Made by a program: the position numbers and the translations under genes. 64,000 nt of DNA from Kribbella capetownensis (lineage in GTDB: Bacteria; Actinomycetota; Actinomycetes; Propionibacteriales; Kribbellaceae): contig NZ_SJKD01000001.1 of the NCBI RefSeq assembly GCF_004331485.1, positions 1,736,001 to 1,800,000 of the forward strand, written 5' to 3'. The notes beneath the pieces are model-generated. The model saw nothing but the letters and a program-made list of their open reading frames with translations. It had not been told where the DNA came from and ran no database searches. Of the stretch, positions 40,416-49,354 are shown in pieces. The first letter of the stretch is position 1, and each line of letters starts with the position of its first letter.

Positions 40416-43400
40416 GCCTCGAGGCCGCCGTCAGTTTGCTGACGGCGGCACTCAGCTGTCCGGTCAGGAGCAGGTGCTCGGCGTCCGACGTGAGTTTGGA
40501 CGCCGGCTCGGTGACATTCTGTCCGATGTGGTTCTGCGCGATCCAGCGGGCCGCGCCGACCACCGCATCGCCCTCGGTGAAGGAGTCCGCCTTGGTGCGC
40601 TCGAGGTACTTGGCGGACTGGGTCAGAGCGGCGAGAGCGATAGTTGCCTGGGGCCCTGACCAGTCCTTCGCCTGGAGAGCTACCGAGGCAGCGACCGCAG
40701 CGGCCAGCGCGTACGGATCATGCTTGTGCAGAAGGGTGTTCCGGGCTTCTGTCAGCTTCTGCCGAGCCGTCGCCTGGGTGGTCAGACCCCAACCATAGGG
40801 GTACTGCGGATCGTAGGAGGCGTCACCGGCGTTCAATGGCTCCTGCGCTTCCGTACGCGGCCAGCTGACCGGCAGCCGACCGGTGAACGGGCGCCTGCCG
40901 AACAGGACGTCCGCGACCCCGGCGCCTTCGGTGCCCGGCAGCCACGACGCCACCACGGCGTTCATCGTGCCGAGCTGGTCGGCGATCGCCTGCGGCCGGC
41001 CGGACACGATCAGCACGACACACTTCATCGCGCCGCACACCTTGTCCACCGCGGCCTTGTCGGCGTCCGACAGCAGCAGGTCGTGACCATTGCCGACGTC
41101 ACCGATCCCTTCGGCGTACGGGCGTTCGCCGACGACGACCACGCCGACGTCGTGACCCTCCAGTGGAGCCGAGGCGTCCGCGCTGAACGTTGCCGTCGGC
41201 ACCACCTGCTTGATCCCGTCCAGGATCGTCGTACCGGTGGTCGTCGGACCGGAGCCGCCCTGCCAGGTGATGCTCCAGCCGCCCATCTGGTTGCCGAGGT
41301 CGTTCGCGTTGCTGCCGGCCACGTAGACCTTCGAGGTGGATGCCAGCGGCAACAGGTTGCCGTCGTTCTTGAGCAGCACCTGGGACTTGGCCGCCGCCTC
41401 CCGGGCGACCGCGCGGTGTGCGGCCGATCCGATGTCGGCGAGGTGCGTGGTGTCGGCGTACGGGTGCTCGAACAGGCCGAGCTTGAACTTCTCGGTCAGG
41501 ATCCGCCGGACCGCGTCGTCGACCCGGGTCATCGGCACCCGGCCGGCGCCGATCTCGTCGGTCAGGCCCTGGGTGAAGCCCTGGTAGTTGGTCGGCACCA
41601 TGATCATGTCGAGCCCGGCGTTGATCGACGTACGGATGTCGCTCGCGTAGTCGCCCGGCAGCTGGTCGATCGCCTGCCAGTCGCTGATCACGAACCCGTC
41701 GAAGCCCATCCGCTGCTTGAGTACGCCGTTGATCAACTCGCCGTCGCCGTGCATCTTGACCGGGGCCTGTCCGTCGATGGCGACACTCGAGTACGACGGC
41801 ATCACGGCCCCGACCCCGAGGTCCACGGCGGTTCCGAACGGTGCCAGGTGCAGCGTCTCCAACTGCTGACGGGTGACCTCGGTGATGCCCTGGTCGATCT
41901 TGTAACTACCGGTCGTCGAGGACCCGTACGTCGTACCGCCGTCGCCGACGAAATGCTTCGCGGTCGCCAGCACGCGGGTGTTCTGCGCCAGCTGGCTGCC
42001 GTCCGCCTTGCCCTGCATGCCGGTGATCACGGTCGCCATCGACTGGACCAGCGCCGGGTCCTCGCCGTACCCCTCGTAGGCCCGGCCCCAGCGGTCGTCG
42101 CGGACCACGCAGACGCACGGCGAGAAGTCCCACGGGATGCCGGTCGCGCGCACCTCGGTCGCGGTCACCTCGCCGGTACGGCGGGCCAGGTCCGGATCGC
42201 GGGTCGCGCCGATGCCGATGTTGTGCGGCAGGATCGTCGCGCCGACCACGTTGTTGTGCCCGTGCACCGCGTCGACGCCGTAGATCAGCGGGATCTGCAA
42301 CCGGGTGGCCTGGGCGTTCAGCTGGAAGTTGTCGATCATCGCCGCCCACGCGGCCGGAGTGTTCGGCGTCGGCACGGAGCCACCACCGGACAGCAGCGAA
42401 CCGAGCGCGTACGACGCGATGTCGGTGCGCGAGCGGAGCGCGTTGCGCTCGGCCTGGGTCATCTGGCCGACCTTCTCGGCCGTCGTCATCCGGGCGAGCA
42501 GGTCCGCGACCCGCTTCTTCACCGGGAGCTTGCTGTTGAGGTAGGGCAGGTCGTGGGCGTTGATCACGACGACCGGCTGGGTCGACGGTGCCTTCGCGCC
42601 GGTGACGGTGAGCTCGAGCGGGATCGTCTCGGCGGCCTCCGCGGTGCGGTCCTTCCGGGTCGTGACGGCCACGGTCTGCGCGGTGCCGGACGCCGTACCG
42701 GCCGGGAAGGTGACCGTGCCGGTGACCGGGTTGTAGTCGTCGGCGCCGGCGGATCCGGTCCCCGTGCGGTAGTCGACGGTGACCGGCTCCTCGAGTGGGG
42801 TACTGCCGGTGGTCGCGACGGAGATCTTGACCTGGGCGGTGCCGCCTTCCTTGACCGGGTAGACGCCCGCATCGGTGACGACGCTCGCCTTCAGTGCGGG
42901 GTCGGCCTTGCCGTAGACCTCGACCTGGTCGATCGCGAACTCACCCGGGGAGCCGACCGGCATGGTGATCGCGTAGCCCCACATCTGGGTCAGGTTCAGC
43001 ACCTGGTCGATGCCGCCGACCGGTTGGTAGTCGGCGCGGTAGACCAGGTCGCTGAACGGGATCTCGACCAGGTGCCAGCCCTGCCAGTCGTCGGTGAAGC
43101 TGGTGTTCCACAGTTCGGAGGCCTCGGCGTTGGCGCCGCCGTCCTTGATCTCGAAGAAGATCCGCTTGCCGGAGCCGGGTGGCAGCGGTGCGGTGTTCTG
43201 GCCGTACCACCAGAACCGGATGCCCTTGTGCGCGGACCAGTCGCCGGGGTTCTGGTCGAACGTCACGTCGTGGCTGAACCCGCCGTACCCGCTGATGTTG
43301 TAGGTGCCGTGCAGCACCTTCTCGCCGGACGGGGCGTCGGCGCGCGCCTGCAGCTCCATCGTCGGCGGGTCGTCGGCGTCGCTGCCCCAGCCGAAGATCC

Positions 43401-43548
43401 CCGGGTTCGGCGGCGACGCGAACGGCTCCGCCCCCTCGAACGCGGCCAGCACGATCGGCGCCGGGTCGTCGGCGACTGCCTGCAACGGCGCCATTCCCAC
43501 CACCAGCGCCCCGGCCACCACCAGAGCAACCCGCCGGAACCCACGCAT
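40405..43548 (-). CDS. Secreted GH3 beta-glycosidase with CBM11-like and Calx-beta domains
   Basis: A 1047-residue secreted enzyme. Signal peptide 1-26 (ends AVADD). Residues about 33-215 resemble a CBM11-type glucan-binding domain (FEGAEPFAS, WNTSFTDDWQGWHLVEIPF). About 220-335 is a Calx-beta domain (GGTAQVKISV, GADDYNPVTGTVTFPAG). About 345-690 is the GH3 N domain with the nucleophile Asp in DGFVISDWQAI near 627 and KHFVGDGGT near 535. About 700-925 is the GH3 C domain. The last 110 residues are helical and may bind sugar or wall. The product likely removes terminal beta-glucose from extracellular glucans or cello-oligomers. This domain order is longer than ordinary GH3 enzymes. Confidence 0.93.
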   Translation of the reverse strand: MRGFRRVALVVAGALVVGMAPLQAVADDPAPIVLAAFEGAEPFASPPNPGIFGWGSDADDPPTMELQARADAPSGEKVLHGTYNISGYGGFSHDVTFDQNPGDWSAHKGIRFWWYGQNTAPLPPGSGKRIFFEIKDGGANAEASELWNTSFTDDWQGWHLVEIPFSDLVYRADYQPVGGIDQVLNLTQMWGYAITMPVGSPGEFAIDQVEVYGKADPALKASVVTDAGVYPVKEGGTAQVKISVATTGSTPLEEPVTVDYRTGTGSAGADDYNPVTGTVTFPAGTASGTAQTVAVTTRKDRTAEAAETIPLELTVTGAKAPSTQPVVVINAHDLPYLNSKLPVKKRVADLLARMTTAEKVGQMTQAERNALRSRTDIASYALGSLLSGGGSVPTPNTPAAWAAMIDNFQLNAQATRLQIPLIYGVDAVHGHNNVVGATILPHNIGIGATRDPDLARRTGEVTATEVRATGIPWDFSPCVCVVRDDRWGRAYEGYGEDPALVQSMATVITGMQGKADGSQLAQNTRVLATAKHFVGDGGTTYGSSTTGSYKIDQGITEVTRQQLETLHLAPFGTAVDLGVGAVMPSYSSVAIDGQAPVKMHGDGELINGVLKQRMGFDGFVISDWQAIDQLPGDYASDIRTSINAGLDMIMVPTNYQGFTQGLTDEIGAGRVPMTRVDDAVRRILTEKFKLGLFEHPYADTTHLADIGSAAHRAVAREAAAKSQVLLKNDGNLLPLASTSKVYVAGSNANDLGNQMGGWSITWQGGSGPTTTGTTILDGIKQVVPTATFSADASAPLEGHDVGVVVVGERPYAEGIGDVGNGHDLLLSDADKAAVDKVCGAMKCVVLIVSGRPQAIADQLGTMNAVVASWLPGTEGAGVADVLFGRRPFTGRLPVSWPRTEAQEPLNAGDASYDPQYPYGWGLTTQATARQKLTEARNTLLHKHDPYALAAAVAASVALQAKDWSGPQATIALAALTQSAKYLERTKADSFTEGDAVVGAARWIAQNHIGQNVTEPASKLTSDAEHLLLTGQLSAAVSKLTAASRLSG
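40424..40449. terminator. Perfect hairpin at the convergent MMPL/GH3 ends
   Basis: GCCGCCGTCAG at 40424-40434 pairs perfectly with CTGACGGCGGC at 40439-40449 around a four-base loop. It sits inside the last codons of the GH3 gene and just past the MMPL-side frame, so it can end the rightward transcript. Confidence 0.7.
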
Positions 43549-43640
43549 CGCGACCTCCCCAACGCGCGAGCCTCACACCCGCGTCGGCCCCGACTCTCAA
43601 CCAGCCACCTCACCCGGTCAAGGCCTCACCGGTTCCGGAA

Positions 43641-44306
43641 CTAGAGCGCTCTCACGATCGGGCGCATATGCGCGCGATCTCCGTCCTGAAGGCAGAAATG
43701 AACGAGCTCAGGTGCCGCGATCTCGATCTCGCCGATCGTGGTGGTGCGGCGCTCGGCGACCCAGTCGATCAGCTTCAGCGGGTTCGGGATCTCGGAGGTG
43801 AAGTGGAGGAGGTTGAGATACCAGATGTCACGGCGGCAGTGCGGGCGCTCGAACCAGTCGTCGGGGCCGAGCTCGGTGGCGAACCGGTCCAGGAAGGCGT
43901 CGGCTGCTCCGTCGAGCGGGATCGCGCAGGCCATCACCGACCCCGGGGTCAGGGTGAGACCGGTGACACGAAAGCGAGTCAGGCCGGCGGTCGCCCGCCG
44001 TACGGCGGCCAGATAGCGCTCGATCGCGGGGTCGTCCGGGGCGATGGTGGCGCGGTAGCCCTCGAGAGCGCGGACAGTGAGGTGGGCCGATCCCAGTTGG
44101 CCGGTCTGCCAGTGGCCCGGGCCGGCCAGCTCCGCCGCCTCGGTGGTGACGGCGTCCAGGCGTTGCGCGAGGTCGCTGTCGGTCGGAGGACGCAGTACGA
44201 CGCTGACGGGCCAGCGGCCGCCCTCGCGGGGAGGTTCGTCGCGCTGATGGTCTCCGCGAGCGATGAGGGGTGCGGCGGTGGTGAACAGATCGTCGAACTT
44301 GGTCAC
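43641..44306 (-). CDS. 2H phosphoesterase-like protein
   Basis: A 221-residue cytosolic protein. Two HxT-type motifs, AHLTVRALEG near 95 and LLHFTSE near 172, spaced like the paired catalytic histidines of the 2H (LigT/2'-5' RNA ligase-like) phosphoesterase superfamily. The rest is an alpha/beta protein with no other recognised feature. If the call is right it would hydrolyse a 2',3'-cyclic or 2',5' phosphodiester. It is a single gene between a secreted GH3 gene and a divergent LLM oxidoreductase, with 109 bases between it and the latter. Confidence 0.55.
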   Translation of the reverse strand: MTKFDDLFTTAAPLIARGDHQRDEPPREGGRWPVSVVLRPPTDSDLAQRLDAVTTEAAELAGPGHWQTGQLGSAHLTVRALEGYRATIAPDDPAIERYLAAVRRATAGLTRFRVTGLTLTPGSVMACAIPLDGAADAFLDRFATELGPDDWFERPHCRRDIWYLNLLHFTSEIPNPLKLIDWVAERRTTTIGEIEIAAPELVHFCLQDGDRAHMRPIVRAL

Positions 44307-44415
44307 GGGCGGTACGACGCCGGACGGGATTCAGAAGTTGGAGTGGTCCGATTGAGAACGAATTCAGTAGCCAGAGTGATGGACCCTGACCGGCGCGGCC
44401 GGAAAGGATGAGCGC

Positions 44416-45378
44416 ATGACTACACGTTTCGGGATTTTCGTACCGCAGGGCTGGAAGATGGATCTGGCTCAGATCGCGGATCCGGTGGAGCAGTGGGAGG
44501 CGATGACCGACGTCGCCAAGCGGGCCGATGAGCAGTCCTGGGACTCGATCTGGTTGTTCGACCACTTCCACACCGTGCCGGAGCCCAGTGACAACACCAC
44601 CTTCGAGTGCTGGAGCGCGACGGCCGCGCTGGCCCGCGACACCAGCCGGGTGAACATCGGCCAGATGGTCGGCTGCAACGGATACCGCAACCCGGCGCTG
44701 TACGCGAAGATCGCGTCCACCGTCGACGTCGCCAGCCACGGCCGCCTGTACGCCGGCATCGGCGCGGGCTGGTACGAGCACGAGTGGAAGGCCTACGGCT
44801 ACGAGTGGACCGACATCCCGCCGCGGATGGCCGCGTTCCGGGAGGCCACCGAGATCATCTACAAGATGTGGACCGAGGACAAGCCGGTCTACAACGGCAA
44901 GCACTACTCGATCAATGAACCGATCAACGAGCCGAAGGGCGTGCGCAAGCCGCACCCGTCGTTCTGGATCGGTGGCGGTGGCCCGAAGGTCACGCTGAAG
45001 CTGGTCGCGCAGTACGGCGACGCGGCCAACATCGGCGGCGGCAACCCGCAGGTGATCAAGGAGAAGGCGGACATCCTGCGCGCGCACTGCGAGAGGGTCG
45101 GCCGGAACTACGACGACATCATCAAGTCGACCAGCTTCAACGTGTTCCCGATCGACAAGGGTGACGACCCGGCGAAGGCGACCGAGAAGGCCCTCGGCCC
45201 GATGAACCGGGAGAAGTTCGACAACGACAACCTGATCGGGACCGAGGACGAGATCGCGGACAAGGTCGAGGCGGCACTCGAGGCCGGCGCCGACTACGTC
45301 ATCTTCTACGTCCCGGGCGTCGCGTACGACCTGGACCTGGTCGACCGCGTCGAGCAGGTCACCAAGCGCTTCGCCTGA
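44416..45378 (+). CDS. LLM-class F420-dependent oxidoreductase
   Basis: A 320-residue luciferase-like TIM-barrel oxidoreductase. The N-terminus TTRFGIFVPQGW, WLFDHFHTVPEP near 48 and IGQMVGCNGYRNPALYAKIASTVDVAS near 82-108 are typical of F420-dependent members, and GIGAGWYEHEWKAYGY near 115-130 is the family signature. Actinobacteria use deazaflavin F420 for such reductions; the substrate is unknown. It is monocistronic, with a terminator hairpin 18 bases beyond its stop. Confidence 0.92.
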   Translation: MTTRFGIFVPQGWKMDLAQIADPVEQWEAMTDVAKRADEQSWDSIWLFDHFHTVPEPSDNTTFECWSATAALARDTSRVNIGQMVGCNGYRNPALYAKIASTVDVASHGRLYAGIGAGWYEHEWKAYGYEWTDIPPRMAAFREATEIIYKMWTEDKPVYNGKHYSINEPINEPKGVRKPHPSFWIGGGGPKVTLKLVAQYGDAANIGGGNPQVIKEKADILRAHCERVGRNYDDIIKSTSFNVFPIDKGDDPAKATEKALGPMNREKFDNDNLIGTEDEIADKVEAALEAGADYVIFYVPGVAYDLDLVDRVEQVTKRFA

Positions 45379-45396
45379 GCCGGAGCCTGCGGAGTC

Positions 45397-45417
45397 CCGG
45401 CCGCACGGTGCGGCCGG
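45397..45417 (+). terminator. Terminator after the LLM oxidoreductase gene
   Basis: CCGGCCGC at 45397-45404 pairs with GCGGCCGG at 45410-45417 around ACGGT. It lies 18 bases past the stop codon. Confidence 0.75.
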
Positions 45418-45549
45418 AGGTACTTGCGGCCCTGACCAGAACCGGCCATGGCGGGAGTCCGTCATCGGCATCGGTGGACCGGGCTGAGGGCAACTGACAG
45501 GCTCGCGAGGATGGCCTCGCGAGCGTCGGGGCATCGGGAGGACCGCCCC

Positions 45550-48500
45550 GTGACTACTCGATTGCCACGCCTCACCTCGGGCCTGCTCGCGACGGTGGTG
45601 GTCGCCAGTTCCCTGCTGCTGGCGACCACCCCGGCCCACGCTGGAGCCACGACCGCTCCGGCGACACCAGCCGGCAGCACCCACCGGATCACCCTGGTGA
45701 CCGGTGACGTCGCCGAACTGACCACGAGCTCCAACGGCCAGGTCTCGGCCCACCTGGCGGGCGACGAGCCGTACTACTTCGGCAGCTTCGACGGCGAGCT
45801 CAGCGTGGTCCCCGCCGCGGCGTACCCGCTCCTGAGCGAGGGTCGCCTGGACGAGCGCCTCTTCAACCTCACCGAGCTGGTCGAGCAGGGGTACGACGAC
45901 GCGAGCAGCGACGAACTGCCACTCCTCCTGGCCGCGCCGTCCACCCTGCGCAGTACGCCGGCCGCCCCGCAGGCCGCGACCGTACGCCGTACCCTCCCCA
46001 GCGTCGGGAGCACCGCGGTCAGCGTGGAGAAGGCCGGCGCGAAGACCTTCTGGAACAGCATCAGCGGCCCGACCACCTTCAGGTCCGGCAGCCAGGTGGC
46101 CAAGATCTGGCTCGACGGGCGGACCGAGGCGACCCTCGAACAGTCCACGAAACAGATCGGTGCCCCAACCGCCTGGCGGTCCGGGTACGACGGCCAGGGC
46201 GTCAAGGTGGCCGTGCTCGACACCGGCTACGACGCGGGCCACCCGGACCTCGCCCAGCAGGTCGTCGCATCCCAGAGCTTCGTCCCGGACCAGCCGGTCC
46301 AGGACCTGCACGGCCACGGCACCCACACCGCGTCGATCGTCGCCGCCCTCGGTACGGCGTCCGACGGTGAGCGCAAGGGAGTCGCGCCAGGCGCCGACCT
46401 GCTGATCGGCAAGGTGCTCGACAACAGCGGCCACGGTCTCGACTCCGAGGCGATCGCCGGCATGGAGTGGGCGGTCCAGCAGGGCGCGAAGGTCGTCAGC
46501 ATGAGCCTCGGCGGCAAGCCGTCTGACGGGTCCGACCCGATGAGCCAGGCCGTCGACCGGTTGTCGAAGTCGAGTGGTGCCCTGTTCGTCGTTGCCGCAG
46601 GCAACGCCGGCGCGGAGGACTCCGTCAGCTCTCTCGGTGCGGCGTCGGAGGCACTGACCGTGGGTGCCGTCGACCGTGACGACAAGTTGGCGAGCTTCTC
46701 CAGCCGTGGGCCGCGGCTCGGCGACGGTGCACTGAAGCCCGAGGTCACCGCGCCCGGCGTGGAGATCGCGGCCGCCCGGGCGGCCGGCACCGAACAAGGC
46801 CACGTGCTCGGCCAGTACTACACCAGGCTGAGCGGCACCTCGATGGCCACGCCGCACGTGGCCGGCGCCGCCGCGATCCTGGCCCAGCGGCACCCGGACT
46901 GGTCGGGCCAGCAGTTGAAGGCCGTGCTCGCCGCGACAGCGGTGCCGTCCAAGGACGCGACCCCCGCCCAGCAAGGCCTCGGCCGGATCGACATCCCGAA
47001 CGCGCTCGACCCGGCGATTCTGCCGGACGCGGCCAGCCTGTTCTTCGGTGATCTCTCCTGGAGCGGTACGACGGCCCCGGCGCCGGTCGGGCGCACGGTT
47101 GCTTACCGCAACAACTCCACCCGGAAGGTGACGCTGGACCTGAGCGTCGGCGCGCAGTCGCCCGGCAAGGTGAACGCAGCGGTCACGGTGAGCCCCGCGC
47201 GGCTGACCATCCCGGCCGGCGGTACGGCGTCCGCCACGGTCACGATCGACCTCGCGAAGACCCAACCGGCCAAGTACACCGGCGTCCTCACGGCCCGCAG
47301 CGGCCACGTGTCGTACCGGACCGGGCTCGGGTTCGCGGCCGGTGGGCGGCTGAACTCCGTGACTGTGAAGGCGATCGGCCGCGACGGCAAACCTGCCAGC
47401 CTCAAGGGCGGGTCCAGCGGCGTGCAGCTGTGGAACCAGGACACCGGCGCCGTGAAGGTGGTCGCCTTCGACAGTGCCACCGGCAGCCGGACCCTCGAAG
47501 TACCGACCGGACGGTACGCCGTCATGGTCTTCGTCGTCGGCGCCGACCAGGCAGGCTGGTCCAACTCGTACTCGTTGCTCGGTGATCCGGACGAGTGGAT
47601 CGACGGCGACCGGACGTTCAGCTTCGACGCGCGGACCGCGAACAAGGTCACCATCAAGACCCCGCGTCCGGCCGACGCGCAGAAGGTCGGGTTCGCCTGG
47701 CACCGCAACGTCGGCGCCCGCGACGCGGTGTCCGGCTGGACGGTGCCGCAACGGGCCACCGGCGGCATCTACGTGCAGGACTTCGGGAAGGTTGCCAACG
47801 GCACCTTCCAGGTCGTGCAGCGGTGGGATCTCGCCCAGCCCGAACTGACCGCCGACGTCAGCGGCGTGGACGGGGCCTTCCGGTTGCCGACCCCGAGCGA
47901 GACGACGTTCGACTCGTCGTACGTCGGCAGCACGACGCTGCCGCTGGTGAACGGCGGCGACGGTACGGCGGCTGAGCTGACCGGGGCCAAGAATGCCGCG
48001 GTTCTGTTGCGGTTTCGGGGTTCCAGTCAGACGGCGGCGCAGATCACCGCGGCCAAGCAGGCGGGGGCGAAGTTCGTCCTGATGTACAACGAGATCTCTG
48101 GCTTCTGGTCGACGAGTTCCAACCAGGGCGTCCCGTTCTATCTGCTGCGTGCCGAGCAAGGCCGGCAGTTGCTCGACGTACTGGCCAAGGGACCGGTGTC
48201 CATGCGGCTGAACGGGTTGCGCGACAGCACCTACCGGTACGACGTGGTCCTGGGGCCGTCCGTCGTCCGCGGCCCGCTCACCTATGACGTCGCGAAGATG
48301 CGGCCGGCTGTGGTGACCACGGACTTCCAGCGCAACGACGCGTTCAAGTTGCACAACGACGAGCGGATCGCACACCTGCCGGGTGTACCGGCCGGCCTGA
48401 GCTCGATCCGTGGCGTGACCGGACCGGTCACGCGCACCGACTACCTCGCCAGCGACGTGAAGGGCGTCCTGTGGGACGAGCAGACGTCGGCGGGGGACTG

Positions 48501-49227
48501 GAACGAGTCCGGCTTCGAGTACACGATCGCCCGCGGCTACCGCCGGAACGAGACGGCGGACCGTGGCTGGTGGGAGTCGCTGACGCGTCCCGCCGTTCCG
48601 GATGGAGGGGGAGCCGGGAACGAGGTGCAGGGCTGGCCTCCGGCGCGGTACGAGAACGCGTTGCGGTTCGCGATCCCGCAGTACGTCAGTGGTGATCGCA
48701 CCATCTATGGCTGGGGCGACCGCGGTGACACGACGAGCATGAAGCTCAGCAGCAACGGCGTCGAACTCGGCAGCGAGGACTGGTCGGTCGGCCAGTTCAC
48801 GGTGCCGGCCAAGGCGGCCTGGTACGACCTGACGCTGGACCAGAAGCGTGGTCCGAGCAGTTGGGCCAAGACCTCGACCGCGACCCACACCGAGTGGCAC
48901 TTCCTGTCCAAGCCGACCAGCGGGCGATCGGTGCTTCCACTCGTCCAGGTCGACTACCAACGGGCCGGCGACCGGCTGCAGCTCAAGCCGGCGTACCAAC
49001 CGGGTGTGCACGGCCTGGGCATCTTCCGCACCACCGCCGAGATCTCGTACGACGGGACGACCTGGCAACGACTCACGCTGCTCCCGCGGGGACTCGACGG
49101 CACGGTCACAGCGCGGATCCCGGCCGCACCAGCGGGAGCGTCGGCGGCAAGCCTCCGGGTCACGGCGACCGATCTGGTCGGGAACAAGCTCAGCCAGACG
49201 ATCGAGAACGCCTGGCTCGTCCAGTGA
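45550..49227 (+). CDS. Large secreted S8 (subtilisin-family) serine peptidase
   Basis: A 1225-residue secreted protease. GTG 45550 after GGGAGGA gives a clear signal peptide ending TPAHA near 31. About 40-190 is a pro-region. The peptidase domain has D224 (VAVLDTGYDAGHPDL), H256 (HGHGTHTAS), N350 (AAGNAG) and S429 (SGTSMATPHVAG). The remaining 750 residues are beta-rich, with a Fn3-like segment (VTVSPARLTIPAGGTASATVTI), a possible PA-like insert near 800-870 (AAVLLRFRGS, QTAAQITAAKQAG) and a C-terminal domain. It matches the actinobacterial family of long extracellular subtilases. It probably degrades extracellular protein. It is followed by a strong terminator. Confidence 0.94.
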   Translation: MTTRLPRLTSGLLATVVVASSLLLATTPAHAGATTAPATPAGSTHRITLVTGDVAELTTSSNGQVSAHLAGDEPYYFGSFDGELSVVPAAAYPLLSEGRLDERLFNLTELVEQGYDDASSDELPLLLAAPSTLRSTPAAPQAATVRRTLPSVGSTAVSVEKAGAKTFWNSISGPTTFRSGSQVAKIWLDGRTEATLEQSTKQIGAPTAWRSGYDGQGVKVAVLDTGYDAGHPDLAQQVVASQSFVPDQPVQDLHGHGTHTASIVAALGTASDGERKGVAPGADLLIGKVLDNSGHGLDSEAIAGMEWAVQQGAKVVSMSLGGKPSDGSDPMSQAVDRLSKSSGALFVVAAGNAGAEDSVSSLGAASEALTVGAVDRDDKLASFSSRGPRLGDGALKPEVTAPGVEIAAARAAGTEQGHVLGQYYTRLSGTSMATPHVAGAAAILAQRHPDWSGQQLKAVLAATAVPSKDATPAQQGLGRIDIPNALDPAILPDAASLFFGDLSWSGTTAPAPVGRTVAYRNNSTRKVTLDLSVGAQSPGKVNAAVTVSPARLTIPAGGTASATVTIDLAKTQPAKYTGVLTARSGHVSYRTGLGFAAGGRLNSVTVKAIGRDGKPASLKGGSSGVQLWNQDTGAVKVVAFDSATGSRTLEVPTGRYAVMVFVVGADQAGWSNSYSLLGDPDEWIDGDRTFSFDARTANKVTIKTPRPADAQKVGFAWHRNVGARDAVSGWTVPQRATGGIYVQDFGKVANGTFQVVQRWDLAQPELTADVSGVDGAFRLPTPSETTFDSSYVGSTTLPLVNGGDGTAAELTGAKNAAVLLRFRGSSQTAAQITAAKQAGAKFVLMYNEISGFWSTSSNQGVPFYLLRAEQGRQLLDVLAKGPVSMRLNGLRDSTYRYDVVLGPSVVRGPLTYDVAKMRPAVVTTDFQRNDAFKLHNDERIAHLPGVPAGLSSIRGVTGPVTRTDYLASDVKGVLWDEQTSAGDWNESGFEYTIARGYRRNETADRGWWESLTRPAVPDGGGAGNEVQGWPPARYENALRFAIPQYVSGDRTIYGWGDRGDTTSMKLSSNGVELGSEDWSVGQFTVPAKAAWYDLTLDQKRGPSSWAKTSTATHTEWHFLSKPTSGRSVLPLVQVDYQRAGDRLQLKPAYQPGVHGLGIFRTTAEISYDGTTWQRLTLLPRGLDGTVTARIPAAPAGASAASLRVTATDLVGNKLSQTIENAWLVQ

Positions 49228-49262
49228 TGTGATCGATGCAGTGTTCTGATCGTTCACAAAGG

Positions 49263-49305
49263 GGCGACGCCACGAAGCCGGGGGGAGTTGCTCCGTGGCG
49301 TCGCC
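49263..49305. terminator. Bidirectional terminator, perfect 12-base stem
   Basis: GGCGACGCCACG-type arm at 49263-49274 pairs perfectly with CGTGGCGTCGCC at 49294-49305 across a 19-base loop. It separates the convergent subtilase and transglycosylase genes. Confidence 0.85.
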
Positions 49306-49354
49306 AGAGGCGCGCCAAGGGAGGGGTGGGGGCAGGCGCGCCGGTCTGTGTGGA

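Noticed and set aside
40720..43644. A 974-codon + strand frame over the GH3 gene
   Set aside because: Antisense to a clear GH3 enzyme with signal peptide and catalytic motifs; its product is Arg/Val/Asp-rich with no domain.
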